Positions 8,235-19,350 of a stretch of 64,000 nucleotides of DNA are shown one piece after another (the stretch's first letter is position 1; every line of letters starts with the position of its first letter). The notes beneath the pieces are model-generated. The model had not been told where the DNA came from and ran no database searches. It saw only the letters and a list, made by a program, of their open reading frames with translations. The DNA is taken from NCBI GenBank assembly GCA_050186825.1, contig JBFWYD010000051.1:1-64000 (forward strand), written 5' to 3'. Origin of the DNA: NORP233 sp050186825 (lineage in GTDB: Bacteria; Planctomycetota; J058). The translations under genes were made by a program, and so were the position numbers.

Positions 8235-8702
8235 CTACTTGAGGAAGTTGTCGCTGTAGCCGACGCAGAGCTCGATCGTCTCGACGGCCTCGTTGTTCTC
8301 CTCGTCGCCGTTGAGCGGGCAGAGCGAGTAGGCGGTCAGGAAGCAGTGCAGGTAGTTCACCGACCACGAGTCCTTGCCGTCACGGTTCTGGATGGTGATC
8401 GTGACGTCCTTGTAGCACTCGGCGGGGCCGCCCTTCTGCTGCATGTCCTTGTACCACTTCAGCATGTCCTTGCGCTTGTCGGTCACGGAGCCGACGAGGC
8501 ACAGGTCCTGCCACTCGGCGATGCCGGGCGAGTGGTTCTTGAACTGGTCCTGCCCGCGGGTCACGCCGGTGGTCTCGTGGATGCGGACGCCGCCGCCACG
8601 GAGCGTGTTCCAGGAGCCCTCGTTGCTGTCGGGGCCGGTGAGGCCGCTAATCTCGACGCGGAAGGCGTAGTTACGGTTGTACTGATCAGCAAGGTGCTTC
8701 AT
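8235..8702 (-). CDS. Phage tail tube protein (T4 gp19-like), paralog 2
   Basis: A 155-residue protein starting at ATG 8702 after an AGGAGAGAT site. It opens like tube proteins (MKHLADQYNRNYAFRVEISG), then 'GVRIHETTGVTRG' and 'SPGIAEWQDLCLVGSVTDKR', and ends with a strand pair containing 'VETIELCVGYSDNFLK'. It is 18 nt downstream of paralog 3. It is longer than paralog 1 and has extra Cys residues. In eCIS with several tube genes, one usually forms the bulk of the tube and the others serve as baseplate-proximal adaptors; which is which cannot be told here. Confidence 0.9.
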   Translation of the reverse strand: MKHLADQYNRNYAFRVEISGLTGPDSNEGSWNTLRGGGVRIHETTGVTRGQDQFKNHSPGIAEWQDLCLVGSVTDKRKDMLKWYKDMQQKGGPAECYKDVTITIQNRDGKDSWSVNYLHCFLTAYSLCPLNGDEENNEAVETIELCVGYSDNFLK

Positions 8703-8720
8703 GATCTATCTCTCCTCGGC

Positions 8721-9158
8721 CTACGCCATCTCGATGCGGTTGACACGGACCTCGAGGCGGATCTTCCCGACCGTCCCGGCGCCGCCGGCGCTGCCCACGT
8801 CCAGGTAGTCGAGGCTGGTGGGGAAGCAGTCGATCAGGTTGAAGCTGCGCACCGTGCTGCCGGCCTGGTTGAACAGCTCGATGGTGATGTCCTTGCGCGC
8901 GTCGCCGCCGTCGTAGCAGGTCTTCACCCACTCCTTGACCATCTTCCGCGAGTCGTCGTGGTCGATGATGTCGAAGGTGATGTTGCCGTAGGTCGGCTGA
9001 CCCGGCTGGAACCGCATGTAGTCGTGGTGACGGCTGTCGCTGGCCGGAACCTTGGGGAACCGGGCGCAGATCGGCGAGATCGCGATCACGTGCTCGCAGA
9101 GATCCGTCTTGAAGTACGACGTGTAGACCTTGGACCTCATGTCTTTCGGTGCGGACAC
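8721..9158 (-). CDS. Phage tail tube protein (T4 gp19-like), paralog 3
   Basis: A 145-residue beta-rich protein. It begins MSAPKDMRSKVYTSYFKTDL, contains 'FQPGQPTYGNITFDIIDHDD' and 'KEWVKTCYDGGDARKDITIE', and ends with 'GKIRLEVRVNRIEM', the same closing strand as other gp19-family members. It is the most diverged of the three tube paralogs. It follows the short sheath gene and a strong stem-loop, and precedes paralog 2, so it forms a second sheath-tube block. Tube identity is by fold pattern and context. Confidence 0.88.
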   Translation of the reverse strand: MSAPKDMRSKVYTSYFKTDLCEHVIAISPICARFPKVPASDSRHHDYMRFQPGQPTYGNITFDIIDHDDSRKMVKEWVKTCYDGGDARKDITIELFNQAGSTVRSFNLIDCFPTSLDYLDVGSAGGAGTVGKIRLEVRVNRIEMA

Positions 9159-9231
9159 TCAGCTACCTCCTCATAGAACGCCCCCAGGGCCGGCGGATCC
9201 GTCCATGGGATTGGCTGGGCTGGAAGGGGCC

Positions 9232-9252
9232 GGGGCCCCACTGCGGGGCCCC
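9232..9252. promoter_or_regulatory. Very stable GC stem-loop after the short sheath gene
   Basis: GGGGCCCC (9232-9239) is repeated as GGGGCCCC (9245-9252), a self-complementary octamer giving a perfect 8-bp stem with a 5-nt loop. It lies 18 nt after the short-sheath stop on the minus strand and before tube paralog 3. No T-run follows. It could lower expression of downstream genes or protect the sheath mRNA 3' end. Confidence 0.6.
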
Positions 9253-9270
9253 GACCCGATGCTCTCACTC

Positions 9271-10515
<1,245 letters not shown>

Positions 10516-10558
10516 ATGCTACTGATCCTCGTTCTGGTTGCTTTGCCTGGCCGTTGCT

Positions 10559-10607
10559 CGTGAAACGCGGTTCACGCGGCAGGCGTCCCCCTCAAGGGGG
10601 CGGGGAC
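10559..10607. promoter_or_regulatory. Two stem-loops between the DUF4255 gene and the short sheath gene
   Basis: CGTGAA (10559-10564) pairs with TTCACG (10571-10576). Immediately beside it is a CCCCC/GGGGG stem with a 4-nt loop, framed by GTCCCC and GGGGAC (10585-10607). They occupy most of the 124-nt gap before the sheath start at 10515. The position fits control of sheath expression relative to the single-copy terminator protein. Confidence 0.5.
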
Positions 10608-10639
10608 TCTAACGTCCCCCCAGAGGCACCACAAGGGGA

Positions 10640-11203
10640 TCATCCCTCGATCTTCCTGAAGTCCATCACGCGCTCGCGCACGCGCTTGATCGGGGTGACC
10701 TTGCCGCTGCGGAGGCGGAAGTCCACCCAGTAGCCGACGCTGGGGGCGAAGGGCATCCCGAGCGCCGAGGCCAGCGCGCGGTGCTCCTCCGCGGTGAGTG
10801 TGTCGAGGTCGACGCTCGGCGTGCCGGCGTAGGCGACCACCTCCTCGTCGTCGCCCTCGAGGGCGAGCTCGGGCTGGTCGAGGAAGGCGCGCAGCGCGGC
10901 GCCGATCAGGACCTGGTCCTCGGGCGGGGTCGCCCACGCGCTCAGCAGGTAGTGGGCCCGCAGCAGCAGGGGCGGGTTGCGGAACTGCTCGCCCTCTCCC
11001 TGCGCCTCGTACTCGCGGTCCACGTTGCCCTGGCGGCGCTGGAGGCCGACCTGGACCAGGGTCATCTGCTCCTGGCCCGGCTTGCGAGCGGCGTCGTAGG
11101 CGAAGAGCACAGGGACGGCGCGGCCGAGCGCATCCTCGAGGTCTGCAGCGAGGGTGCGCTGGAGGGCGAGCGTAATCCTTTTGATGACTTCGAATTGCTC
11201 CAC
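10640..11203 (-). CDS. DUF4255 / Pvc16-like tail terminator protein
   Basis: A 187-residue protein of the DUF4255 (Pvc16 N-terminal) family, which caps the distal end of the tube and sheath in contractile injection systems. The family pattern is clear: an opening helix 'VEQFEVIKRITLALQRTL', then 'NPPLLLRAHYLLSAWATPPE' followed by a long central helix 'LIGAALRAFLDQP', and a closing strand 'YWVDFRLRSGKVTPIKRVRE'. GTG 11203 is chosen as start because GAGAGGGA lies about 9 nt upstream and the strong promoter -10 box is only about 33-38 nt away; the open frame continues into the promoter palindrome to 11293 but would then begin upstream of the likely transcription start. First gene of the operon. 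Confidence 0.9.
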   Translation of the reverse strand: MEQFEVIKRITLALQRTLAADLEDALGRAVPVLFAYDAARKPGQEQMTLVQVGLQRRQGNVDREYEAQGEGEQFRNPPLLLRAHYLLSAWATPPEDQVLIGAALRAFLDQPELALEGDDEEVVAYAGTPSVDLDTLTAEEHRALASALGMPFAPSVGYWVDFRLRSGKVTPIKRVRERVMDFRKIEG

Positions 11204-11225
11204 GTGGCGCGATCCCTCTCGCTGC

Positions 11226-11272
11226 TGGGTCGCGAATTGTAGAACCCAAAAAACACAATTCAACGCGACCCA
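11226..11272 (-). promoter_or_regulatory. Promoter of the injection-system operon inside a 47-bp inverted repeat
   Basis: On the minus strand TTGAAT (11258-11263) and TACAAT (11236-11241) are separated by 16 bp, a good sigma-70-type promoter; transcription would begin near 11229, about 26 nt before GTG 11203. The same segment is bounded by perfect 9-bp arms TGGGTCGCG and CGCGACCCA (11226-11234, 11264-11272), with inner arms GAATTG and CAATTC (11234-11239, 11256-11261). The arms cover both promoter boxes, as expected for an operator, and the centre is AT-rich. Confidence 0.72.
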
Positions 11273-11321
11273 AGCCTCGCTTCGACGGGCCATAACCCGA
11301 GCGCGAAGCCGTGGCGGGCGC

Positions 11322-11327
11322 TAATCT
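11322..11327 (+). promoter_or_regulatory. TANNNT box 7 nt before the MutS2-like start
   Basis: TAATCT is followed by 7 nt and ATG 11335, with no ribosome-binding site between. This spacing fits a -10 element that produces a leaderless mRNA. No convincing -35 is present. Confidence 0.5.
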
Positions 11328-11334
11328 TCCGCCC

Positions 11335-12927
11335 ATGTCCGCCGCCGAGGAGGAGCGCGACCCCCCAAGCGACCTCGAGCTGTTCTGCGCGTTCGTGGAG
11401 TGGCCGCAGGTCCGGGCTCGGATCGCGGCCCACACCGACAGCGCCGCCGGCCGCGAGGCCGCCCGGGCGCTCCTGCCGGCCCTCGACCAGGACGGCGTCG
11501 CGGCGCTGCAGGAGGCGACCGGGGAGGCGCAGGCCCTGCTGGCGCGCGCGGCCCTCTGCGACCTCTCGGGCACGGCCGACCTGCCCCTGACCTTCACCCG
11601 CGCCCGCGAGCAGGACCGCGCCCTCGACTCGCGCGAGCTGCGCTCGATAGTCTCGACCGTGCGCGCGGCCGAGCGGGCGCGCGAGGCCTACCTGCGCTCG
11701 CCGCGGCTGGCGACCCTGGTCGCCGCACCGGACGAGGCCTCGGCCAGCGGCCTGCCCGCCCTGGCGGCCACGATCGAGGCCGCGGTCGGCCCCTACGGCG
11801 AGGTCCTGGACGAGGCCAGCGAGACGCTGGCCGGTGTGCGGCGGCGGCTCGCCGGGCAGCGAGCCCAGCTCGAAGACGAGCTGCGCCGGCTGGTCACCGA
11901 CGGCTCGGTGATGCTCGCGGTGGTCGAGCACCGCCCCGTCCGGCGCGACGGCCAGCCCTGCCTCCTGATCAAGCAGGAGGAGCTGCGGCGCGTGCCGGGG
12001 CCGATCATCGCCCAGGAGCCGGGGCGCTACTACGTGCAGCCCGACGCGCTCGCGACCGGCTACAACGCGCTTCGCGACCTGACCGTGGCCGAGCAGCGGG
12101 AGGAGCTGCGGCTGGTCGAGGAGCTCTCGGCCGCGGCCCACGCCTGGGAGTCAGCCCTGCGCGAGCTGGCCCTGGGCCTGATCCAGGCCGACCTGCACCA
12201 GGCCATGGCCCGCTACGCGCTCGCGCTGGAGTGCGTCCCGGCCGAGGCCAGCCCCGACGCCGGGCTGCTGCTCGCGGGCGCCCGGCACCCGCTCCTGGCC
12301 GAGCGCGAGGCCTGCGTGCCGCTCGACCTCGAGCTGCCCAGCGACCGGCGCCTGCTCCTGATCTCGGGGCCCAACGGCGGCGGCAAGACCGCCGCCATGA
12401 AGACCGTGGCGCTCCTGGCGCTGCTGGCGCAGACGGGCTGCCCGGTCCCGGCTCGCCGCGCGCGCCTGCCCGTCTATCGGGCCTTCGTGTCGGTCGCCGA
12501 CGCGCGCTCGAGCGTGGGCGAGGGGGTCTCGACCTTCCAGGCCCACGCCCGCGACCTGCGCCGCGCGCTCGACGGCGCGCGGCCGGGCGCCCTGGTGCTC
12601 CTGGACGAGATCGGTGTGGGCACCGACCCGGGCGAGGCCGCCGCGCTGGCCCAGGCGATCCTCGAGCACCTGATGGCGCGCCCGCTGCGCCTGCTCGCGA
12701 CCACGCACCTGGCGCCGCTCAAGGCCTTCGCCGCGGCCGCGCCGGCCGCCCAGACCGCGGCGGTCGCGCTCGACGCCGAGGGGCGCCCGACCTTCAGCCT
12801 GCACCTCGGCCGCACCGGCGGGAGCTTCGCGCTCGAGGTCGCGCGCCAGGCCGGGCTGCCCGAGGCCGTGGTCGCGCGCGCCGCGGCCCTGCACGCAGGC
12901 GAGCCGCCCGCGCGGGGTGACCCGTGA
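11335..12927 (+). CDS. MutS2-like ATPase lacking the Smr domain
   Basis: A 530-residue MutS-family protein. The N-terminal half (about 1-320) is the helical core and lever region of MutS2 type, without the mismatch-recognition domain I of MutS. The C-terminal ATPase has Walker A 'SGPNGGGKT' (Lys351), the ST motif 'SSVGEGVSTFQAHARDLR', Walker B 'LVLLDEIGVGTDP' (Asp424-Glu425) and the switch His in 'LLATTHLAPLKAF'. It ends shortly after the ATPase, whereas MutS2 is usually about 780 residues with a KOW and a C-terminal Smr nuclease domain; those are absent. Recombination suppression or ribosome rescue, the known MutS2 roles, are therefore uncertain. ATG 11335 follows a TAATCT box; GTG 11311 would lie upstream of it. 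Its stop overlaps the start of the next gene. Confidence 0.9.
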   Translation: MSAAEEERDPPSDLELFCAFVEWPQVRARIAAHTDSAAGREAARALLPALDQDGVAALQEATGEAQALLARAALCDLSGTADLPLTFTRAREQDRALDSRELRSIVSTVRAAERAREAYLRSPRLATLVAAPDEASASGLPALAATIEAAVGPYGEVLDEASETLAGVRRRLAGQRAQLEDELRRLVTDGSVMLAVVEHRPVRRDGQPCLLIKQEELRRVPGPIIAQEPGRYYVQPDALATGYNALRDLTVAEQREELRLVEELSAAAHAWESALRELALGLIQADLHQAMARYALALECVPAEASPDAGLLLAGARHPLLAEREACVPLDLELPSDRRLLLISGPNGGGKTAAMKTVALLALLAQTGCPVPARRARLPVYRAFVSVADARSSVGEGVSTFQAHARDLRRALDGARPGALVLLDEIGVGTDPGEAAALAQAILEHLMARPLRLLATTHLAPLKAFAAAAPAAQTAAVALDAEGRPTFSLHLGRTGGSFALEVARQAGLPEAVVARAAALHAGEPPARGDP

Positions 12928-13811
12928 GCTGGGACAGCCCCACCCTGCGCTCCTTCGCCGAGCGGCTGGTCCGGCGCCGGCTGGACGTCGGCGAGGTGGG
13001 GGCTGGCGCGCTGGCGCACCCCTCGGCCGGGGCGCGCAGCGCCGAGTTCGTGGAGCAGGTGCTGCGCGACCGGGCACGCGCCGGCGCCGAGGCCCGCTTC
13101 GCCTGGAACGTGCTCGGGCGCGACGAGGTGCCCCGCCATGTGCTCGAGCAGATGAACCGCGTCCAGAAGCCCTTCCAGCTCTGGAACGTCCAGCGCGTCG
13201 AGGTCAAGGGCGCCTTCGAGCTCGTGCCGCAGGAGCCCTTCCGCGTGGGCGGCGCCGCGGCCCCCAGCGGCGAGGAGGGGATGCCGCGCGCTCTGCCCAC
13301 CTCGACCGCCGCCCTGCGCGGGCTGCGCGAGGAGCAAGAGATGGAGGAGATGCGCGCGCGGATGAATCGCCAGCGGTTCCGCCAGCTCCTGCGCGACCCG
13401 CTGCCCTACGGCAAGCGCGACGACGAGCCCGAGGACGCCCCCGCCTGGAGCGGCTTCGGCGGCGGCTTCGGAGGTGGCGCCGAAGGTGGCTTCAGCGGCG
13501 GCTTCGGCGGCGGCGGCGGAGGTGGCTTCTCCGGCGGCTTCGGCGGAGGTGGCTTCTCCGGCGGCTCCGGCCCCCCCGACCAGGGCGGCTTCTCCGGCGG
13601 CTTCGGGCCCCCAGGCCAGGGCGGCTTCTCCGGCGGCTTCGGGCCCCCAGGCCAGGGCGGCTTCAGCGGCGGCTTCGGGCCCCCAGGCCAGGGCGGCTTC
13701 AGCGGCGGCTTCGGGCCCCCAGGCCAGGGCGGCTTCGGCGGCGTCTTCGGACCCCCAGGCCAGGACGAGGACCAGGACGAGGACGGGTTCAGCGGCGGCT
13801 TCGGCGACTGA
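12924..13811 (+). CDS. Unknown protein with GGFSGGFG repeat tail
   Basis: A 295-residue protein whose GTG 12924 overlaps the MutS2-like stop (GTGA). Residues 1-165 are a charged, probably globular region (contains 'RFAWNVLGRDEVPRHVLEQM', 'RVQKPFQLWNVQRVEVKGAF'). Residues about 180-295 are a Gly/Phe tail of FSGGFGPPGQGG units plus an acidic 'DEDQDEDGFSGGFGD' end. The N-terminal part is not recognised. The tail closely resembles those of the DUF6760 protein and the giant repeat protein in the adjacent divergent tail operon, which hints at a functional link to the injection system. Confidence 0.8.
   Translation: MSWDSPTLRSFAERLVRRRLDVGEVGAGALAHPSAGARSAEFVEQVLRDRARAGAEARFAWNVLGRDEVPRHVLEQMNRVQKPFQLWNVQRVEVKGAFELVPQEPFRVGGAAAPSGEEGMPRALPTSTAALRGLREEQEMEEMRARMNRQRFRQLLRDPLPYGKRDDEPEDAPAWSGFGGGFGGGAEGGFSGGFGGGGGGGFSGGFGGGGFSGGSGPPDQGGFSGGFGPPGQGGFSGGFGPPGQGGFSGGFGPPGQGGFSGGFGPPGQGGFGGVFGPPGQDEDQDEDGFSGGFGD
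13560..13790. repeat. 36-bp coding tandem repeat (FSGGFGPPGQGG)
   Basis: About five units of 36 bp, nearly identical in DNA, encode the 12-residue motif on the plus strand within the preceding gene. One copy replaces FSGGF by FGGVF. Confidence 0.9.
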
Positions 13812-13871
13812 CAGCGCTACCCGTTCGATCTGAGAGCGCAGCTCTCCCTGCAGCCTTCGGAGTACTCAGGA

Positions 13872-13960
13872 GGAACACGGAGCAGCAACAGCAACCGGAA
13901 ACAGGGAATGGGTGCAGGGGACCATTCCCGGTTGCCATTGCTGTTCCTATTCCGTGTTTC
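13872..13960. terminator. Long imperfect inverted repeat between convergent genes
   Basis: Arms of about 40 nt (13872-13911 and 13922-13960) pair around a 10-nt loop with 27 Watson-Crick pairs by my alignment, one internal bulge and perfect 8-bp tips (GGGAATGG/CCATTCCC). It lies between convergent genes ending at 13811 and 14089, so a bidirectional terminator is possible. The lower GC content and length would also suit a degenerate miniature mobile element. A short perfect stem GAGAGC/GCTCTC lies at 13832-13846. The rest of the 277-bp gap shows nothing else. Confidence 0.55.
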
Positions 13961-14088
13961 TGGCTACCGACGACCCCTGCGACCTCACGGGCACGGGCAC
14001 GAGTCCCATCGAATCAAGCGATTGGCGCTGTGACCGGGAGGAGGACCGACGCGGCTACGCCGGCCCTGCCTCCTGCGCTGCACGCCGC

Positions 14089-15248
14089 CTACTGGGGCAG
14101 CGAGTAGATCAGCCAGCGCCCGGCGTCGTTCTTGCGCAGCAGCGTCTTCTTGTTGCCCGGGAGCAGGACCTCGGCCTCGTTGCCCTTGACGGTCACCTTG
14201 CAGAGCGACACGACGACCGGAACCTTGTCGGCGGGGAGCGCTGGGAGGCGGCGCTCGATGTCGGCCTTGGTCGCCTTGGCGAAGTCCTCCACGCTGACGT
14301 TGGCGGTCTCGGGGTGCTTCTTGGCGGCCCACTCCTTGATCGCCGCCCAGTCGAGCACCTTGTCCAGGTCGTCGATGGGCTTGTCCGCCGCGAGCACGCG
14401 GAAGTAGAGCTCGATCGCCGCCAGGACGTCCTTGTCCGTTGCCTCTCCCCCGCCGAGGTCGCGCTTGGCCTCCTCCGCCGTCCCCGCGACCATCTCGAAG
14501 GGTGCGCCGGGCGGGTGCATGCGGAGGATCTTGCCCTCGGCGCTGATCACCATCTGCATCGGCTCCTCGGCGCCCTTGGTCCCGCTGACCTTGAAGCCCT
14601 TGAGCTTTGCGCCCCGGTGCTCCACCTCCGCCGCCTCGGCGACCTCGAGGGTCAGCGGCTGCCAGACCCCGGCCTCGCCGCCCTTGGACCACTTGACCCC
14701 GCGGAAGGCGTAGCGCCCGGGCTTGGTGCCCGTCGCCAGGACCATGAGCATCAGCGACTCCTCGTGGTTGTCGCCGCCGCCCTCGGCCTTCAGGGTCTTG
14801 GTCTCGCCGTCGGCGGTCCGCTCGCGCAGCCAGCCCTCGCCCTCGCGGCGCGTGACCGTCTTCGTCTCCTTGGTCTGCTCGCCGTGGGTCTCGCGCTCGA
14901 GCTGCTCGGAGCGGATCAGCCCCAGGCGCGCGTCGAACAGGGCCAGCGTCTCGTGGTGGATCTTGTCGGGGCCGAAGGCGAGGTCCATGGCCACGCGCTC
15001 GCGGTAGACAGCGCCGCTGTCGGCGGGCGCCCGCTCGACCTCGATCACCACCGTCCCGAGGGACTTGCCGTTCATGTAGACGCCGAAGTGGCGCTTGCCG
15101 CCCAGGCGCTGGTCGAAGCCCTGCTCGAGGGCGGCCAGGACCTTCTTGGCGGCGTCGGCGCCCTCGTCGGCGCGGGCGCGCGGCGCGGCGAGCAGGAGGA
15201 GCGCGGCGGCGCCGCAGGCGAGCGCGAGTCGTGACATGCCGGTCTTCA

Positions 15249-15249
<1 letters not shown>
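14089..15249 (-). CDS. Secreted or periplasmic protein of unknown function
   Basis: A 386-residue protein with a clear signal peptide (MKTGMSRLALACGAAALLLL, cleavage predicted after AARAPRARA-type Ala near residue 27). The mature part is mixed alpha/beta and rich in Glu, Lys and Thr. Segments such as 'GVYMNGKSLGTVVIEVERAP' and 'IHHETLALFDARLGLIRSEQ' look like a long beta-sheet substrate-binding or lipoprotein-like fold; the C-terminal part (about 300-386) resembles a small DUF4878-like fold ('NEAEVLLPGNKKTLLRKNDA' then 'GRWLIYSLPQ'). ATG 15249 shares one base with the TGA of the upstream sigma-54 activator, so translation is coupled. Function unknown. Confidence 0.85.
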
Positions 15250-17257
<2,008 letters not shown>

Positions 17258-17261
<4 letters not shown>

Positions 17262-18553
17262 GGGGCGCCGCCCGCCTGGGCTCGGCGCTCCTCGGCCACC
17301 CAGGCCCGGTAGCGCGCGACGCGCCGGGCGCGGGTCGCGTCCCCCTTGGCGGAGAGGAAGCGCTCGTACTCGCCGAGCGAGTAGCCGTCGTCCGGGTCCG
17401 CCCAGAGCTTGGTCGCGATCAGGCGCTCGAGCTCGTCGCTGACGCCGGCCCGCGCGAGCACGAGGCTCTCGACGTGGATCGCGCGCAGGAGCGGGCTCCG
17501 CTCGCGGGGGAGCTCGAGCAGCGAGAGCCAGGTCGCGGCGCAGCGCAGCCGCTCGGGCTCGAGCTCCTCGGGCGCGAGCTCCAGCGCTGCCGGGTCGTCG
17601 CGCAAGCGCTCGAGCCGGTGCTTGCACCAGCGCGCCAGCTCGCGGCTCAGGTCCTCGTCCACGTCGCGCGCGTAGGCGGCCTCGTAGCCGTTCAGGTACT
17701 CGCCGCGCAGCGCGCCGGACCAGCCCTCGCGCGCGATCCGCCCGCCGATCTCGACCGCGAGCCGGGCGTGGGCGTGCAGCAGGTGCAGGACGGCGTCGGG
17801 CTGCAGGTGATAGCGCGGGGCGGCGCCCGCGCGGCGCTGCCCGTCCCGCACCACCTCGGCGTAGGCGCGCGCCAGGGCCGCGGCGTCGGCGACCACGCCC
17901 AGGGCGTCCAGCTCGCGCTGGCGCTCGCCGGCGGCCAGGGCCTTGGCGAAGGCGGCGCCCGCGCCGGCGCCCTGGGGGTCGAGGCCGCGCTGGACGAGGC
18001 GGACCAGGAACAGGCCCGAGATCAGCGCGTCGGTGAGGGTGACCTCGAACAGGAGCTCGAACAGCGGATGGTCCGGGCGGGCCTGCTCGTCGAGGCAGCT
18101 GGTGCAGAGGGCGCCCGCGGCCGTGAGCGCGAGCAGGGCCTCCCGGTCCACGACCTCGCCGAGGGCCTGCTGGATCGCCGCGGCGCAGCCGTGCACCAGC
18201 GGCTCGCCGGCGAGCGCGCTCGCGATCTCGCGGCGCAGGGCCTGGGCGTGCTCGGGGCCAGCCGCGCCGGACCCCGTCGCGCCCAACCCGGGCTCGCCTG
18301 GCCCGCGCTCCCCGGCCGCGAGCAGGCGCTCGACCAGCTCGTCGTGCGGCAAGCGGCAGGGCGCCAGCGGGGCGAGCACGAGGGCGAGCTGGCTGAAGGT
18401 GCGCAGGCAGGCGGCGAAGCGGGCGGGGTCCGAGAGCTCCGCGGCCATGGCCTCCCGCGCCTCGCGCAGCTGGGCGGCCTTGCGCCCGCTCCCCTGCTGA
18501 AAGCGCCGGCGCGCCTCCTCCTGCCGCCCCTCGCCCTTGCTGTCGCGTCCCAT
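17258..18553 (-). CDS. Unknown helical protein upstream of the sigma-54 activator
   Basis: A 431-residue, mostly alpha-helical protein beginning MGRDSKGEGRQEEARRRFQQ. It has no signal peptide or transmembrane segment. A single CTSC pair (within 'ALCTSCLDEQ') and long Leu/Ala/Arg helices are visible. I do not recognise the family. Its stop overlaps the GTG of the sigma-54 activator, and the three genes 18553-14089 form one overlapping run, so it may act with the activator as a sensor or partner; this is inferred only from gene order. It is divergent from tetR across an operator-like palindrome. Confidence 0.8.
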
Positions 18554-18630
18554 GGCCGGCGCATGGTCGGGGAGAGCCGAGCCGCGCGCAAGCAGTCCCC
18601 CGGCCACGAGATGGACCGGCCTCACCTTGC

Positions 18631-18655
18631 AATAGATCAATCGATCTATTATTGT
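18631..18655 (+). promoter_or_regulatory. TetR-type operator and -10 box
   Basis: Perfect 8-bp arms AATAGATC and GATCTATT (18631-18638, 18643-18650) with a 4-bp centre lie in the intergenic space between the divergent genes starting at 18553 and 18664. TATTGT (18650-18655) ends 8 nt before the tetR ATG and abuts the operator, so repressor binding would block transcription. The palindrome is AT-rich in a GC-rich background, which makes chance unlikely. Confidence 0.75.
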
Positions 18656-18663
18656 TCGCGCCC

Positions 18664-19350
18664 ATGGCAGGCAGACCTCGCGACCGGGACCCCCAGGAGA
18701 CGCGCGCCCGGATCCTGCGCGCGGCGAGCGCCCTGTTCGCGGCCGCGGGCGAGCGCGGGGTCTCGACCCGCGAGGTGGCCCGCGACGCCGGGGTGAGCCT
18801 GGCCACCCTGCATCACCACTTCGGCGGCAAGGACGAGCTCTACGCGGCCAGCGTCGCGGCGATGTACCACGCCTTCGCCGGCCTGCGCGACGAGCTCGCC
18901 GCCGCGCGCGGGGACACGCCCGGGGCCTGGGTCGCGGACGTGCTCGCGCGCGGCTATCGCTTCGCGCGCGCGCACCGGGCCGCGATCCGCCTGACCACGC
19001 GCGACGCGGTGGAGCGCGGCCGGATCTCGCGCGCGCGCCGCGACGAGGTGCTCGTCCCCGCCCTCGAGCAGGGGGCGGCCGCCCTGCGCGCCTGGCTGGC
19101 CGCGAGCGGCGCGAGCCCCCCCGAGCTCCCGGAGCTGCGCCTCGTCCTGCGCAGCCTCTCCTACCTGGTCGTGCGCTACGTGCTGACCGACGCCGAGGAG
19201 CTGGCCGCCGTGGTCGGCCACCCCGAGCCACGGCGCCCCGACTCGCAGGCCCCCGACTCCCCGGGCGAGGACGCGCTCCACGCGCGCGTCGAGGCCCACC
19301 TCACCCGCCTGGCGCTGCGCGCGCTGGGCCTGCCGGAGCCCACCCCGTGA
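18664..19350 (+). CDS. TetR family transcriptional regulator
   Basis: A 228-residue regulator. The N-terminal DNA-binding domain is typical: 'RARILRAASALFAAAGERGV' followed by the helix-turn-helix 'STREVARDAGVSLATLHHHF' and 'GGKDELYAASV'. The C-terminal ligand domain (about 60-228) is helical and unassigned. ATG 18664 is placed after the operator and TATTGT box. The GTG of the following hydroxylase-family gene overlaps its stop, so both are one transcript and the regulator probably controls itself and that gene. It may also control the divergent gene at 18553. Confidence 0.95.
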   Translation: MAGRPRDRDPQETRARILRAASALFAAAGERGVSTREVARDAGVSLATLHHHFGGKDELYAASVAAMYHAFAGLRDELAAARGDTPGAWVADVLARGYRFARAHRAAIRLTTRDAVERGRISRARRDEVLVPALEQGAAALRAWLAASGASPPELPELRLVLRSLSYLVVRYVLTDAEELAAVVGHPEPRRPDSQAPDSPGEDALHARVEAHLTRLALRALGLPEPTP

